DNA from: JBDTSW01 sp963797835
GTDB taxonomy: Bacteria > Actinomycetota > Thermoleophilia > Solirubrobacterales > 70-9
Assembly: GCA_963797835.1 (NCBI GenBank)
Contig: CAWCRN010000022.1
Coordinates: 1 to 64,000 of the forward strand
Direction: 5' to 3'
Length of the DNA stretch: 64,000 nucleotides
Shown here: in pieces, positions 15,791-23,657 of the stretch
Layout of the letters: the number at the start of each line of letters is the position of its first letter
Position numbering within the stretch: the stretch's first letter is position 1
Made by a program: the position numbers and the translations under genes
Notes under the pieces: model-generated
Databases searched by the model: none
What the model saw: the letters and a program-made list of their open reading frames with translations, nothing else
What the model was told of the DNA's origin: nothing

Positions 15791-17518
15791 TCACGCGAGC
15801 GGCGGATTCCTCGGTGTGCTCGAGTTCCTTGCGGGCGTCGTCGTCTCGGTCTCCGAGGAAACAACAGCCCCGCCGGCCAAGCGGGAATCGATCAGCTCCT
15901 CGGTGAGTTGGTGGCTACGGGGATAGCCGGTTACTGCGGAGATGAACTGCTCGCGCTCGAGCGCCAGAAGCCTCGTGGGACAAGTAGCGCGCACGGTCGC
16001 CGTCCTTGGAACGTCGCGGATGAGGGCAATCTCCCCAAACGACTCGCCCTCGCGCTCCGTACAGAGACGGACGCCATCCTCGACCACTGCCACCTCGCCC
16101 GCTTCGATCAAGTAGAAGCGGTCGCCCCGGTCCCCCTGCGTGATCACCTCGGTTCCTTGGTCGACCTCGACCGGCTCCATGTCGTGACATACCCGCTCGA
16201 GGGTGGTCACGGGGAGCGGCTGGAAGATCGCGTTGTTGCGCAGCAGCTCATAGCGGCGATGATCGACCGGGGTGCCGGTCTCAAACGCGTTCAGGGCCTT
16301 CCAGCGCAGCGCGGCGAACACCGGCAGCACCGCCCCCGCGGCGAGCAGCGCGCCACGAGTACCCAAGAGCGCGACGAGCAGCGGGGCGGCGATCGATCCG
16401 AGCGCCGCGGCGCCCAGGCGCGAGCTCTCCTGGAAGCCGAACACCCGCGCCAACACCTCATCGGATGCGAGCCGCTGCAGGAACGTCTTCCCCGGTACCT
16501 CGACCAGCGTGTAGCCGGCGCCGAAAAGGGCCATCCCCGCGTAGGCGGCTGCCGCGACGGGCCACCCGGCCATCAGCGCCGCCGCAGCACCGATCACAAG
16601 CGCGCCTCCGGTGATTCCCAACGCAAGCCTCCCGCGGTGGATGAGCATCGCCGCAACAGCGCCGGCGGCCAGGGCCCCGATTCCCCAGGCCGCGTTGAGG
16701 TATCCGACGCTGCTCTCTGCCAGGCCAATGAGCTCGAGAGCGACGACCACGATCAGGACGTCGATCATGCCCTCGAAGAAGACGAGAGCCGTGAGCGTCG
16801 CCACGAGAAGTCGGAGCCCATCGTCGGCAACGGTCGCCGCTGCGCCCGACATCGTCTGGCGAGCGACCCGGGCGAGCCTGATCGCCTCGACGTACTCCGG
16901 GCGTTCGTCCGGCGTCAGGCCGCCGAGGAGGATGGCGGCGGCGAGTGCGAGCCCGGCGGCGAGCCCGAAGACGAGCTCGGGCCCGCCGAGGGCGAGGAGG
17001 ATGCCTGCGCCGATGGCTCCGGCGAGGAAGCCGCCGTTGTCCATCGCGCTCAGGGTGACGTTGGCTGCGGTGAGCTCCTGCGGCGTGTGTGCCAGCTTGG
17101 GCAGAAGCGCGGATTGGACCGGTAGGTAGGCGGCCGTGACCAGCGCGAAAACAGCGGCGGCGGCGAACACGAACCCCGGGGCGCTGTTGGCCGCCGCGGC
17201 GACCGTGGAAGCGGCAAGCACGAGGGTGGTCGCCACACTGCTCGCGATCAGGACGTTGCGGCGAGAATGCGTGTCGCCGAGAAGCCCGGCGAACGGCGCC
17301 GCGAAGGCTCCGGGCAGGAGGCGAAGGACCGCGACCAACCCGACCCCTGCCGCGCCGCTGATGTCAAACGCGTAGACGGCGAGGGCGATCGCATAAGTCC
17401 AGGTCGCGAATGACATCGCGCCCCAGGCGAGCAGCGCGCGGAGCAGATCGGGATTCTTGAAGACGGCAAGCGGCGCCTTCAACGACGCAAGGAGCCCGCC
17501 GACGTCCTTGTCGACCAC
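15791..17518 (-). CDS. MFS transporter fused to a cyclic-nucleotide-binding domain
   Basis: 575 residues. Residues about 20-415 form an MFS transporter of the MFS_3/enterobactin-exporter type (VLRLLPGAFAAPFAGLLGD, PGKTFLQRLASDEVLARVFG). Residues about 430-540 form a Crp-like cNMP-binding domain: LPVTTLERVCHDMEP, GDRGDRFYLIEAGEVAVV, GESFGEIALIRDVPRTATVR. The FGE(I/L)AL..R(T/S)A phosphate-binding cassette is intact, so cAMP or cGMP could gate transport. The start is GTG 17518. The gene is alone between sites Ala-3 and Ala-4; its last 30 residues (VSSETETTTPARNSS..) look non-conserved and approach the tRNA remnant. Confidence 0.88.
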   Translation of the reverse strand: MVDKDVGGLLASLKAPLAVFKNPDLLRALLAWGAMSFATWTYAIALAVYAFDISGAAGVGLVAVLRLLPGAFAAPFAGLLGDTHSRRNVLIASSVATTLVLAASTVAAAANSAPGFVFAAAAVFALVTAAYLPVQSALLPKLAHTPQELTAANVTLSAMDNGGFLAGAIGAGILLALGGPELVFGLAAGLALAAAILLGGLTPDERPEYVEAIRLARVARQTMSGAAATVADDGLRLLVATLTALVFFEGMIDVLIVVVALELIGLAESSVGYLNAAWGIGALAAGAVAAMLIHRGRLALGITGGALVIGAAAALMAGWPVAAAAYAGMALFGAGYTLVEVPGKTFLQRLASDEVLARVFGFQESSRLGAAALGSIAAPLLVALLGTRGALLAAGAVLPVFAALRWKALNAFETGTPVDHRRYELLRNNAIFQPLPVTTLERVCHDMEPVEVDQGTEVITQGDRGDRFYLIEAGEVAVVEDGVRLCTEREGESFGEIALIRDVPRTATVRATCPTRLLALEREQFISAVTGYPRSHQLTEELIDSRLAGGAVVSSETETTTPARNSSTPRNPPLA

Positions 17519-17578
17519 CTGGCGACCCTATCCGAAGCGCGATTCCGGGATTTCGGTCGGCTCGCGACGCTGTCCCCA

Positions 17579-17839
17579 TTGGGCACCAGCCGCGTTCTGG
17601 TGCCCACATCCAACGACATCCGCATGCATCCACGGGCATCCGCGCCCGGGCGGGGCGCGACCCAATCAACCGGATTCCGCTTGCTAGAGCCAAAAGCGCG
17701 AGCTCATGGGTCCGAAAGTCGTCCTGGATCGCACCCAGGAGGTCGCCGGTTCGAGTCCGGCTAGCTCCACTTTCAGTGGTTGGTCTGCGCCAACGCCGAG
17801 TCGCGTCCCGGGCTCTTCCTTCTCGCGCAAAGCAGGAGC
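17579..17839 (+). repeat. tRNA-Ala 3'-half attachment-like site Ala-4 (complete)
   Basis: Left inverted repeat 17579-17588/17598-17606. ATCC boxes at 17608, 17618, 17628 and 17638 are exactly 10 bp apart. Core 17723-17769: CCTGG-ATCGCAC-CCAGG, AGGTC, T arm GCCGG-TTCGAGT-CCGGC, TAGCTCC, A. The T stem carries a compensatory change relative to Ala-1 (T-A to C-G). Right part: GGTTGGTCTGCGCCAACGCC and hairpin 17812-17839 (GCTC..GGAGC, TCGCGC tip). Confidence 0.75.
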
Positions 17840-18006
17840 GCGCTCTTTTCGTTCTCAGCCGTGGTGGGTGGCTCCCTCGCAGCTGCCTACGCGGCGGCGG
17901 AGTGGGCGGTGTGACGTCTGCCGAACCGCTGTCGTAGCTCATCCCGCAATTGACAGCATGTTCTTGATTCCGAGAGCGACTCGAACAGCGGCCTTTTGAC
18001 CGGTCC

Positions 18007-18564
18007 TCAGGGGCTCTCGATCGTGGTCAAGAAGTCCTGGAACGCCTGGCGAGTGCGCCCGGCATCGCCGGTTGCATCGAGGTCCATTAGCAGGCCCCGG
18101 ATGACAGCAAGCACGACGGTTGCCAGCTCGGGTCGGCCGAGGCTGCGCATGCCCTCCTCGAGGGGTACGAGCCAGTCGGTGGTTGCGGTGCGCCGGAAGC
18201 CCGGCCACAGTGGCTCGCCGGCGGTGTCGTGCAGCCTGCCGAACATGCGGAGGTAGGGCCGGCCGGGGGGCCCGGTCATCGCGGACCATGCGTGGCTCAG
18301 GGTTGCAGGGTAGGGCTCCTCGGGTCGGACGCGCAGGAGGTCGGTGAAGACCTTGACTTGGCGCTCTCGGGCCTGCCCAAGGATCTCGCGGAGTAGGCCG
18401 TCACGGGTTCCGAAGTGGTAGATCAGCATCCGGCTCGAGGTGCCTGCGGCGGACGCAAGCGGCCCGAGACGGTCGGGGAGCCCGCGCTCGAGTGAGTAGT
18501 CGGTGCAGGCGTCGAGGAGCCGCTGCCTGATCTGTGGCTGGCGCTGCCTTCCCACGGGGGCCAT
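18007..18564 (-). CDS. TetR family transcriptional regulator
   Basis: 185 residues. The N-terminal HTH region IRQRLLDACTDYSLERGL.. and LASAAGTSSRMLIYHFGTRD fits the TetR fold (recognition helix ending in YHFG). The C-terminal domain is helical and ends DAGRTRQAFQDFLTTIES. ATG 18564 faces the divergent hydrolase gene at 18632 across 67 bp that contain an imperfect TAACG/CGTTA repeat, a possible operator. It probably represses itself and the hydrolase. Confidence 0.85.
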   Translation of the reverse strand: MAPVGRQRQPQIRQRLLDACTDYSLERGLPDRLGPLASAAGTSSRMLIYHFGTRDGLLREILGQARERQVKVFTDLLRVRPEEPYPATLSHAWSAMTGPPGRPYLRMFGRLHDTAGEPLWPGFRRTATTDWLVPLEEGMRSLGRPELATVVLAVIRGLLMDLDATGDAGRTRQAFQDFLTTIESP

Positions 18565-18631
18565 CTTTTCACGTAACGACCGCTACGTCTAACGTTGAAG
18601 ACAGCAGATCGGAACAGACGAGGAGATCGTG

Positions 18632-19327
18632 ATGAGAGTCGTTTTCGTGCACGGGGCATGTGTCAAGGACGGATCGTGGTGGTGGCACCTGACCGCCGAG
18701 CTGCTGGCGGAGAGGGACGTCGCCAGCGAGGCGCCCGCCCTGCCGAGCTGCGGAGAGACCGGTGAGCCAACTGATGCTCAGGGCCCGGGGCTGGTTGAGG
18801 ACGTCGCCGCGGTCCGGGAATTGCTGACGGCGGGCGATGAGCCGACCGTCGTGGTCGCTCACAGCTACGGCGGCATCGTCACCGCGGAGGCAGCGGCGGG
18901 TGTCGACTCCGTGCGCCATCTGCTGTTCGTGTCGAGCTACCTGCCTAAGGTCGGGCAGAGCCTTTCCTCCTTCGGCGGCGAGGAGCCCGCTCCGTTTCTC
19001 GACATCGATCCCGAGGGCGGCACCTTCACCGTCCGGCCGGACGCCCTGATCGAGACGTTCCTCCAAGACTGCGATCCGGAGATCCAGCGACAGGCCACCG
19101 ACAAAACGGCCCGGCAAAGCCTGGCGATCCTCGAGCAGCCGGTGCAGGCAGCAGCCTGGCAGCAACTGGCCTCGACGTACCTCGTCTGCGCCGAGGACCG
19201 CGGCACGCCTGTCGACCTGCAACGCGAGTTCGCCGGCAGGGCAGGCAGCGTCGCGGAACTCGATGCCGGCCATCACCCCTTCTTGTCGCAGCCGAGCGCC
19301 GTCCGCGACCTTGTTCTGAGTCTGTAA
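18632..19327 (+). CDS. alpha/beta hydrolase (EstC/pyrethroid-hydrolase-like)
   Basis: 231 residues. The order is VVFVHGACVKDGSWWWH (oxyanion region of the EstC/HNL-like branch), nucleophile elbow VVVAHSYGGIVT (Ser near 80), LLFVSSYLPKVGQS, acid CAEDRGTP and histidine DAGHHPFLSQP. This small cofactor-free group includes esterases and plant-type esterase/hydroxynitrile-lyase relatives. ATG 18632 has AGGAG six bases upstream; the adjacent GTG 18629 fits less well. It is divergent from a TetR gene that likely controls it. Confidence 0.88.
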   Translation: MRVVFVHGACVKDGSWWWHLTAELLAERDVASEAPALPSCGETGEPTDAQGPGLVEDVAAVRELLTAGDEPTVVVAHSYGGIVTAEAAAGVDSVRHLLFVSSYLPKVGQSLSSFGGEEPAPFLDIDPEGGTFTVRPDALIETFLQDCDPEIQRQATDKTARQSLAILEQPVQAAAWQQLASTYLVCAEDRGTPVDLQREFAGRAGSVAELDAGHHPFLSQPSAVRDLVLSL

Positions 19328-19620
19328 GGGCAGCCGGCTGCGCGCGGGCCAGCAAGAGCTTCTGCTGCAGGCCTACGCGGCTCATAACGTTTAGACATCG
19401 AGGCGCTGCTGGCCCGGGTCAGCGATGACGTCTCGATCGAAGTCGGGGTGAGCGCCCAGCAGGTCGAGCGCCCGATCATGACTCGCCCCTCGCCGGTCGG
19501 CACGGCCGCGATCGCCTCACCATCCAAGTAGAGAGGCGGGTGCCTCGCCGGTCGGCTCGGACAGGAGGCGAGCCCGCAAGTCCGGCCTCGCTCGAGTTGC
19601 GCGGCCGTGCAACTGCAAAT
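19328..19620. other. gene-free stretch with a possible gene remnant
   Basis: Near 19392 the + strand reads LDIEALLARVSDDVSIEVGV before losing coherence. This resembles the first helix of a SnoaL-like protein but has no start and no continuation. The rest holds nothing I can support. Confidence 0.3.
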
Positions 19621-19724
19621 CCGGATTCGCTTACACATCAGTAGACCCTTCCGTGCCGAACTACCGGATTCGTTGTTCCTTTCGCGTGATGCCGGCACTG
19701 CTCCTCGTCGCGCGAAGGAGGAGC
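19621..19724 (+). repeat. decayed boundary element with hairpin
   Basis: CCGGATTCGCTT at 19621 matches the segment that precedes the tRNA core in the complete sites. 19700-19724 is a hairpin (GCTCCT..AGGAGGAGC around TCGCGCGA) of the right-arm type. The tRNA core itself is missing, so this looks like a degraded site. Confidence 0.4.
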
Positions 19725-19794
19725 GGGCCGGTCGCGGCCAAACATGCACAGTCCGCCTCGGAAGCGCAATGAATCGCGAGATACTGCGCGGGCG

Positions 19795-20226
19795 ATGCCA
19801 GCTGCCGAGTCCGAGTTCCTTCGCGCGTTCCGAGAGGGCTTCGAGCAGGGGAATCGAGCCTGGAACGCGGGTGACATCAAGGCCGCCTACGCCACGCTTC
19901 CCGATCAGCTCGAGTATCGACTGGCGCCGACCTGGCCCGAGGCCCGGGTGCTGCGGAGCCGGGACGAGGTGATCGAGTTCTTCGAAGGGCTTCAGGAGAC
20001 CTTTCCGGATGTGCGTACCGCGTCGCATGAGTACCTGGAGGGCGCTCTCGGAACCGTGGTCACCGGGTTTCGGGTCGCTGGGACGGGAAGAACGTCGGGC
20101 GCGGCAGGCGAGATGCAGATTTGGCAGGTCTGGGAAATCCAGGATCAGGACGATCTCACCGTGACGCGCGTGACTGAATTCACGAATCGACGAGAGGCCG
20201 TCGAAGCGGCCGGACTATCCGGGTAA
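19795..20226 (+). CDS. SnoaL-like/NTF2-fold protein
   Basis: About 143 residues with the SnoaL pattern: first helix ESEFLRAFREGFEQGNRAWN, DIKAAYATLPDQLEYRLAP, an ARVLRSRDEVIEFFEGLQ helix, strands FRVAGTGRTSG and QIWQVWEIQDQDDLTVTRVT, and a tail EFTNRREAVEAAGLSG. The tail R-x-E-A-x-E-A-A-G-L recurs in other SnoaL genes here. ATG 19795 starts at the domain; an upstream ATG at 19744 is in frame, and neither has a strong ribosome-binding site. It ends about 100 bp before site Ala-5. Confidence 0.8.
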   Translation: MPAAESEFLRAFREGFEQGNRAWNAGDIKAAYATLPDQLEYRLAPTWPEARVLRSRDEVIEFFEGLQETFPDVRTASHEYLEGALGTVVTGFRVAGTGRTSGAAGEMQIWQVWEIQDQDDLTVTRVTEFTNRREAVEAAGLSG

Positions 20227-20328
20227 CTGCATTGGACGACGAGCAGAAACGGCGTCGACCTGATTGCGCGCTTCTCCCTTCGCGTGGGAGCGGCAGCGCG
20301 GACTTGGTGGTTCTCGAAGGGATCGCCA

Positions 20329-20588
20329 TTGGGCACCAGCCCGGTTCTGGTGCCCAAATCGAACGACATCCGCATGCATCCAAGGACATCCGCGTCCGGA
20401 CGCTCGGCGACCTAAGCAACCGAATTCCCCTTGCCAGAGCCGAAACCGCGAGGTTCCGTTTCTAAACGGCGCTCTGCATCGCACCCAGGAGGTCGTCGGT
20501 TCGAGTCCGACTAGCTCCACTTCGGGGGGTTGGTGCGCCGGCGCCGGAGGCCCTTCCGATGCTCTTGCTTCTCACGCGAAGCAGGAGC
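20329..20588 (+). repeat. tRNA-Ala 3'-half attachment-like site Ala-5 (complete)
   Basis: Left inverted repeat 20329-20338/20348-20357. ATC(C/G) boxes continue at the 10-bp period. Core 20473-20519 keeps the loop ATCGCAC and T arm GTCGG-TTCGAGT-CCGAC, but the 5' strand of the anticodon stem is decayed (TCTGC against CCAGG). Acceptor strand TAGCTCC and A are intact. Right part: GGTTGGTGCGCC and hairpin GCTCTTGCTTC..GAAGCAGGAGC (20561-20588), the best hairpin of the set. Confidence 0.75.
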
Positions 20589-20604
20589 GACGCGTCGCCC
20601 GCGG

Positions 20605-21645
20605 TTAGGCGGGGACCGCGGCGACGCCGTGGCGGATCAGGCTCTCGGCGGTTTCGGAGATCGAGTCCTCGATCGGCCGGGGCGCCCAGCCGAGCGTCGT
20701 CCTCGCCTTCTCCGAGGAGAGCTCGGTTCGCTTTCCGAGCCCGCCGACCACAGAGCGAATGCCGGGGTCGAAGAGCGCCATCACGCGGACGAGCAGGTTC
20801 GGGACCGTCCGCGTCGGCACCTTCGCAGCCTCCTCCCCGAGCCGCTCGCGCAACACCTCGCCGATCTCGCCCATCCACAGGTACCGGTCGGCGGCGATGA
20901 AGCGCTCGCCGCCGGCCTCGGGCGCCGTCATCGCCCGGATCTCGAGATCGGCGACGTCGCGGACGTCGACGAGGCTGAAACCGAGCCGCGGCACCCCGGG
21001 CATGCCCTCGAGGAGGCGCTGCACGGCCTGCAGGGAGTAGGAGACGTCGTCGCTCAGCGTCGGGCCGATGATCGCGCCCGGGTTGACGACCGCGAGGCGA
21101 TCCTCCTCGCCGCGCTCGCCAACTAGCTCCCAGGCCGCCCGCTCGGCGATCGTCTTCGAGCGCACGTAGGGCGTCAGCCCCGGGGCGTCGGGGTCAGTCC
21201 AATCGCCTTCGTCGAGCGGCCGGCTCGGCGCGCCGTCGGCGAGGCGGATCGCGGCGATCGAGGAGGTGACGACGACCCGCTCCACGCCGGCGTCGAGAGC
21301 GGCGCGCAGTACTCGCACGGTGCCCTCGCGCGCGGGCACGATCAGCTCGTCGGGGTCTTTCGGCTGCGCGGGTGGAAACGGCGAGGCGACGTGGAGGACG
21401 TAATCGCAGCCCGCGACGGCCTCGGCCCAGCCGTCGTCCGACATCAGCTCCGCGGCGAGCACCGTGAGCCGATCGCCCGGATCGACCTGCGAGCCGACCG
21501 CGGCCCGCACCCGGGGCTCGCGGGAGAGGCTTCGGACCGTCGTCCGCACGTCGTAGCCGCGGCGAAGGAGCTCGATCACGCACCAGCCGCCGAGAAACCC
21601 CGATCCGCCGCTGACGAGGACGGTCTGCCCCGAAGCTTCGCTCAT
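20605..21645 (-). CDS. NAD(P)-dependent epimerase/dihydroflavonol-4-reductase-like
   Basis: 346 residues, extended short-chain dehydrogenase. The Rossmann motif VLVSGGSGFLGGW is at residues about 9-21, DYVLHVASPFP follows, the catalytic region is VVTSSIAAI and YVRSK (Tyr and Lys), and the VNPGAIIGP motif is typical of the DFR/aldehyde-reductase branch. It likely reduces a ketone or aldehyde with NADPH. The stop is only 17 bp from the hairpin of site Ala-5, so this gene is the left cargo of the block 20589-22675. Confidence 0.9.
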   Translation of the reverse strand: MSEASGQTVLVSGGSGFLGGWCVIELLRRGYDVRTTVRSLSREPRVRAAVGSQVDPGDRLTVLAAELMSDDGWAEAVAGCDYVLHVASPFPPAQPKDPDELIVPAREGTVRVLRAALDAGVERVVVTSSIAAIRLADGAPSRPLDEGDWTDPDAPGLTPYVRSKTIAERAAWELVGERGEEDRLAVVNPGAIIGPTLSDDVSYSLQAVQRLLEGMPGVPRLGFSLVDVRDVADLEIRAMTAPEAGGERFIAADRYLWMGEIGEVLRERLGEEAAKVPTRTVPNLLVRVMALFDPGIRSVVGGLGKRTELSSEKARTTLGWAPRPIEDSISETAESLIRHGVAAVPA

Positions 21646-21704
21646 CGCGGGGCCAGCCTAACCGGAGCGCGCCGTCGACCCGGTTGTGGGAGCTTGCCGG
21701 GTCG

Positions 21705-22700
21705 GTGAAGGCGATCGTTCAGGACACGTATGGCGGGACCGAGGTGCTCGCGCTGCGGGAAATCGAGAAGCCGGCGATCGCCGACGACCAGGTGCTCGTC
21801 GCCGTCGAGGCGGCGGGCGTCGACCAGGGCGTCTGGCACCTGATGAGCGGGCTTCCGTACATGGTGCGGATCATGGGCTTCGGATTGCGTGCGCCGAAGC
21901 TCCCCGTGCGCGGCACCGAGGTCGCGGGATGGGTCGAGGCGGTCGGCGCAGCGGTGACCCGATTTCGGCCCGGCGACGAGGTGTTCGGCGTCTGCAAGGG
22001 CTCGTTCGCCCAGTACGCGCCCGCCCGCGAGGACCGCCTGGCGCCGAAGCCGTCGAACGTGAGCTTCGAGCAGGCGGCCGCGGTCCCGGTCTCGGGCGGC
22101 ACGGCGCTTCACAGCCTCCGCGACAGGGGCGAGCTCGAGGCCGGACAACAGGCGCTCATCATCGGCGCCGGCGGCGGCGTCGGGACTTTCGCCGTCCAGA
22201 TGGCGAAGGCCTTCGGCGCCCACGTCACCGGCGTCTGCAGTGGCAGGAAGGCGGAGCTCGTCCGGTCGATCGGCGCCGACGAGACGATCGACTACACCCG
22301 CGAGGACTTCGCCGACGGCCGCCGCCAGTTCGACCTGATCGTCGACACCGCGGGCCGCCGCTCGCTCTCGCACCTTCGCCGTGCGCTAACCCCGCGGGGG
22401 ACCCTTGTGATCGTCGGCGGCGAGGGCGGTGGGCGGTGGACCGGCGGCTTCGGGCGTCAGATCCTCCGCGCGCCCCTGCTCTCGCTGTTCGTCGGCCAGC
22501 GGCTTAGGCCGGTGATCTACGAGGAGCGCGCCGAGGACCTGGAGGTGCTGCGAGAGCGGATCGAGGCGGGCGAGGTGACGCCGGTCGTCGCCCGCACCTT
22601 CCCGCTCGCCGAGGCCTCCGAGGCGATCCGCTTCATGCACGACGGGGGCGCCGAGGGCAAGGTCGTGCTCAACGTAGGTCGTCGGTTCGAGTCCGACTAG
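21705..22700 (+). CDS. MDR-family NAD(P)-dependent alcohol dehydrogenase/quinone reductase
   Basis: 331 residues. Start MKAIVQDTYGG (GTG 21705) is the usual zinc-free MDR beginning. The catalytic-domain GroES fold includes VRGTEVAGWVEAVG and FRPGDEVFGV. The Rossmann motif ALIIGAGGGVGTFAVQMAK lies near residue 146. There are no zinc-ligand cysteines, so quinone oxidoreductase-type chemistry is likely. The native end should be about GKVVLNV. The last residues, GRRFESD, and the stop TAG are read from the T arm and acceptor strand of tRNA-Ala fragment Ala-6, so a recombination at that site replaced the original 3' end. Confidence 0.9.
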   Translation: MKAIVQDTYGGTEVLALREIEKPAIADDQVLVAVEAAGVDQGVWHLMSGLPYMVRIMGFGLRAPKLPVRGTEVAGWVEAVGAAVTRFRPGDEVFGVCKGSFAQYAPAREDRLAPKPSNVSFEQAAAVPVSGGTALHSLRDRGELEAGQQALIIGAGGGVGTFAVQMAKAFGAHVTGVCSGRKAELVRSIGADETIDYTREDFADGRRQFDLIVDTAGRRSLSHLRRALTPRGTLVIVGGEGGGRWTGGFGRQILRAPLLSLFVGQRLRPVIYEERAEDLEVLRERIEAGEVTPVVARTFPLAEASEAIRFMHDGGAEGKVVLNVGRRFESD

Positions 22701-22705
22701 CTCCA
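22676..22705 (+). repeat. tRNA-Ala 3'-end fragment Ala-6, inside a gene end
   Basis: AGGTC, GTCGG-TTCGAGT-CCGAC, TAGCTCC and A (about 22676-22705), joined directly to the MDR coding sequence, which uses its TAG as stop. The anticodon stem-loop and left arm are gone. CATCTCC..CCCTGC to its right matches the type-B right flank of Ala-2. Confidence 0.75.
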
Positions 22706-22754
22706 TCTCCAAGACTCCCTGCCGGGGCGACGGTTGAGCGGTACCATCGCGATC

Positions 22755-23621
22755 GTGGGGTTGCGGGGAATCACACGCGCAGGGCTGTTGAGCGGCATCT
22801 CCGCATTGACGCTCGTCGGTGAGGCATCGGCCGCCCTCCCCGAGTACGTCCAGCACAGCAACACCGTCGCGGCGGACCAGAGCGGCGAGGCGTTCGCGAC
22901 CTGTCCAGCGGGCACGCGCGTCGTCGGAGGGGGCGCCTACCTCAGCGGCAGCAGCCTCGAAACCGAGATCAAGTCCTCGGCACCCTACGACGGCGTCAGC
23001 GACAACGACACTCGCCCAGACGATGGCTGGGGCGCGGCGGGCAACGCCGGCCCGACCCAGGAGACGCTAACCACCCACGCGATCTGCGCCGAGCGTCGTC
23101 ATATCCGCTACGCCTCGGCAAAGAGGGTGGTCGGGTTCGGTACGGAGCGCTCGGCCACGGCAGAGTGCCCGCGCGGCATGGTGGCGATCTCGGGCGGGAT
23201 CAAGACCCCCCACAACGCCCTGACCCAGATCCGGCTGATGAGCAGCGGACCGGCCGGGGCGAGGCGGTGGACGGGCCGCATCGTGAACGACACGCTGGGG
23301 AGCATCAACATGAGGACCTGGGCGATCTGCGCCGACGCGAAGACGCGTACTGCGTCGAGCTTCAACGGCGTGCCGGTCTTCCTCGCCGACACCCAGGACT
23401 CGATGACGACCCCAGCCTGTTCCAGCCCCAAGTACGGCGTTACGGGGATCGCTGCTGCGGTGATCGGCACGCCTTCCGGGACGGAGATCGCCACCTTGAT
23501 CCCTGTCGACCTCGACGCCGACGCCGACCCTTCGCCCAACGACGGGGCCAAGGCCTGGTTCAACAATCAGTCCGGCAGCGCCCAGCAGATGTCCGTCGCC
23601 GCTATCTGCGCCAAGCTCTGA
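22755..23621 (+). CDS. secreted three-module protein, family unknown
   Basis: About 288 residues. GTG 22755 opens a signal peptide (GITRAGLLSGIS.., cleavage likely after GEASA). The mature part has three similar modules. Each starts with a Cys-Pro element and G-rich turn (FATCPAGTRVVGGGAYLSG; AECPRGMVAISGGIK; third weaker) and ends in a strand with a second cysteine (HAICAERR, WAICADAK, AAICAKL). One disulphide per module is likely. The first module has P-D-D-G-W before its last strand. The same architecture recurs at 29522-30442. I do not know a function; cell-surface or secreted binding is inferred from export and repeats. Confidence 0.75.
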   Translation: MGLRGITRAGLLSGISALTLVGEASAALPEYVQHSNTVAADQSGEAFATCPAGTRVVGGGAYLSGSSLETEIKSSAPYDGVSDNDTRPDDGWGAAGNAGPTQETLTTHAICAERRHIRYASAKRVVGFGTERSATAECPRGMVAISGGIKTPHNALTQIRLMSSGPAGARRWTGRIVNDTLGSINMRTWAICADAKTRTASSFNGVPVFLADTQDSMTTPACSSPKYGVTGIAAAVIGTPSGTEIATLIPVDLDADADPSPNDGAKAWFNNQSGSAQQMSVAAICAKL

Positions 23622-23657
23622 GCCCGCGCGTGATCTCGCCTGTGCAAGGCTCCGCAC

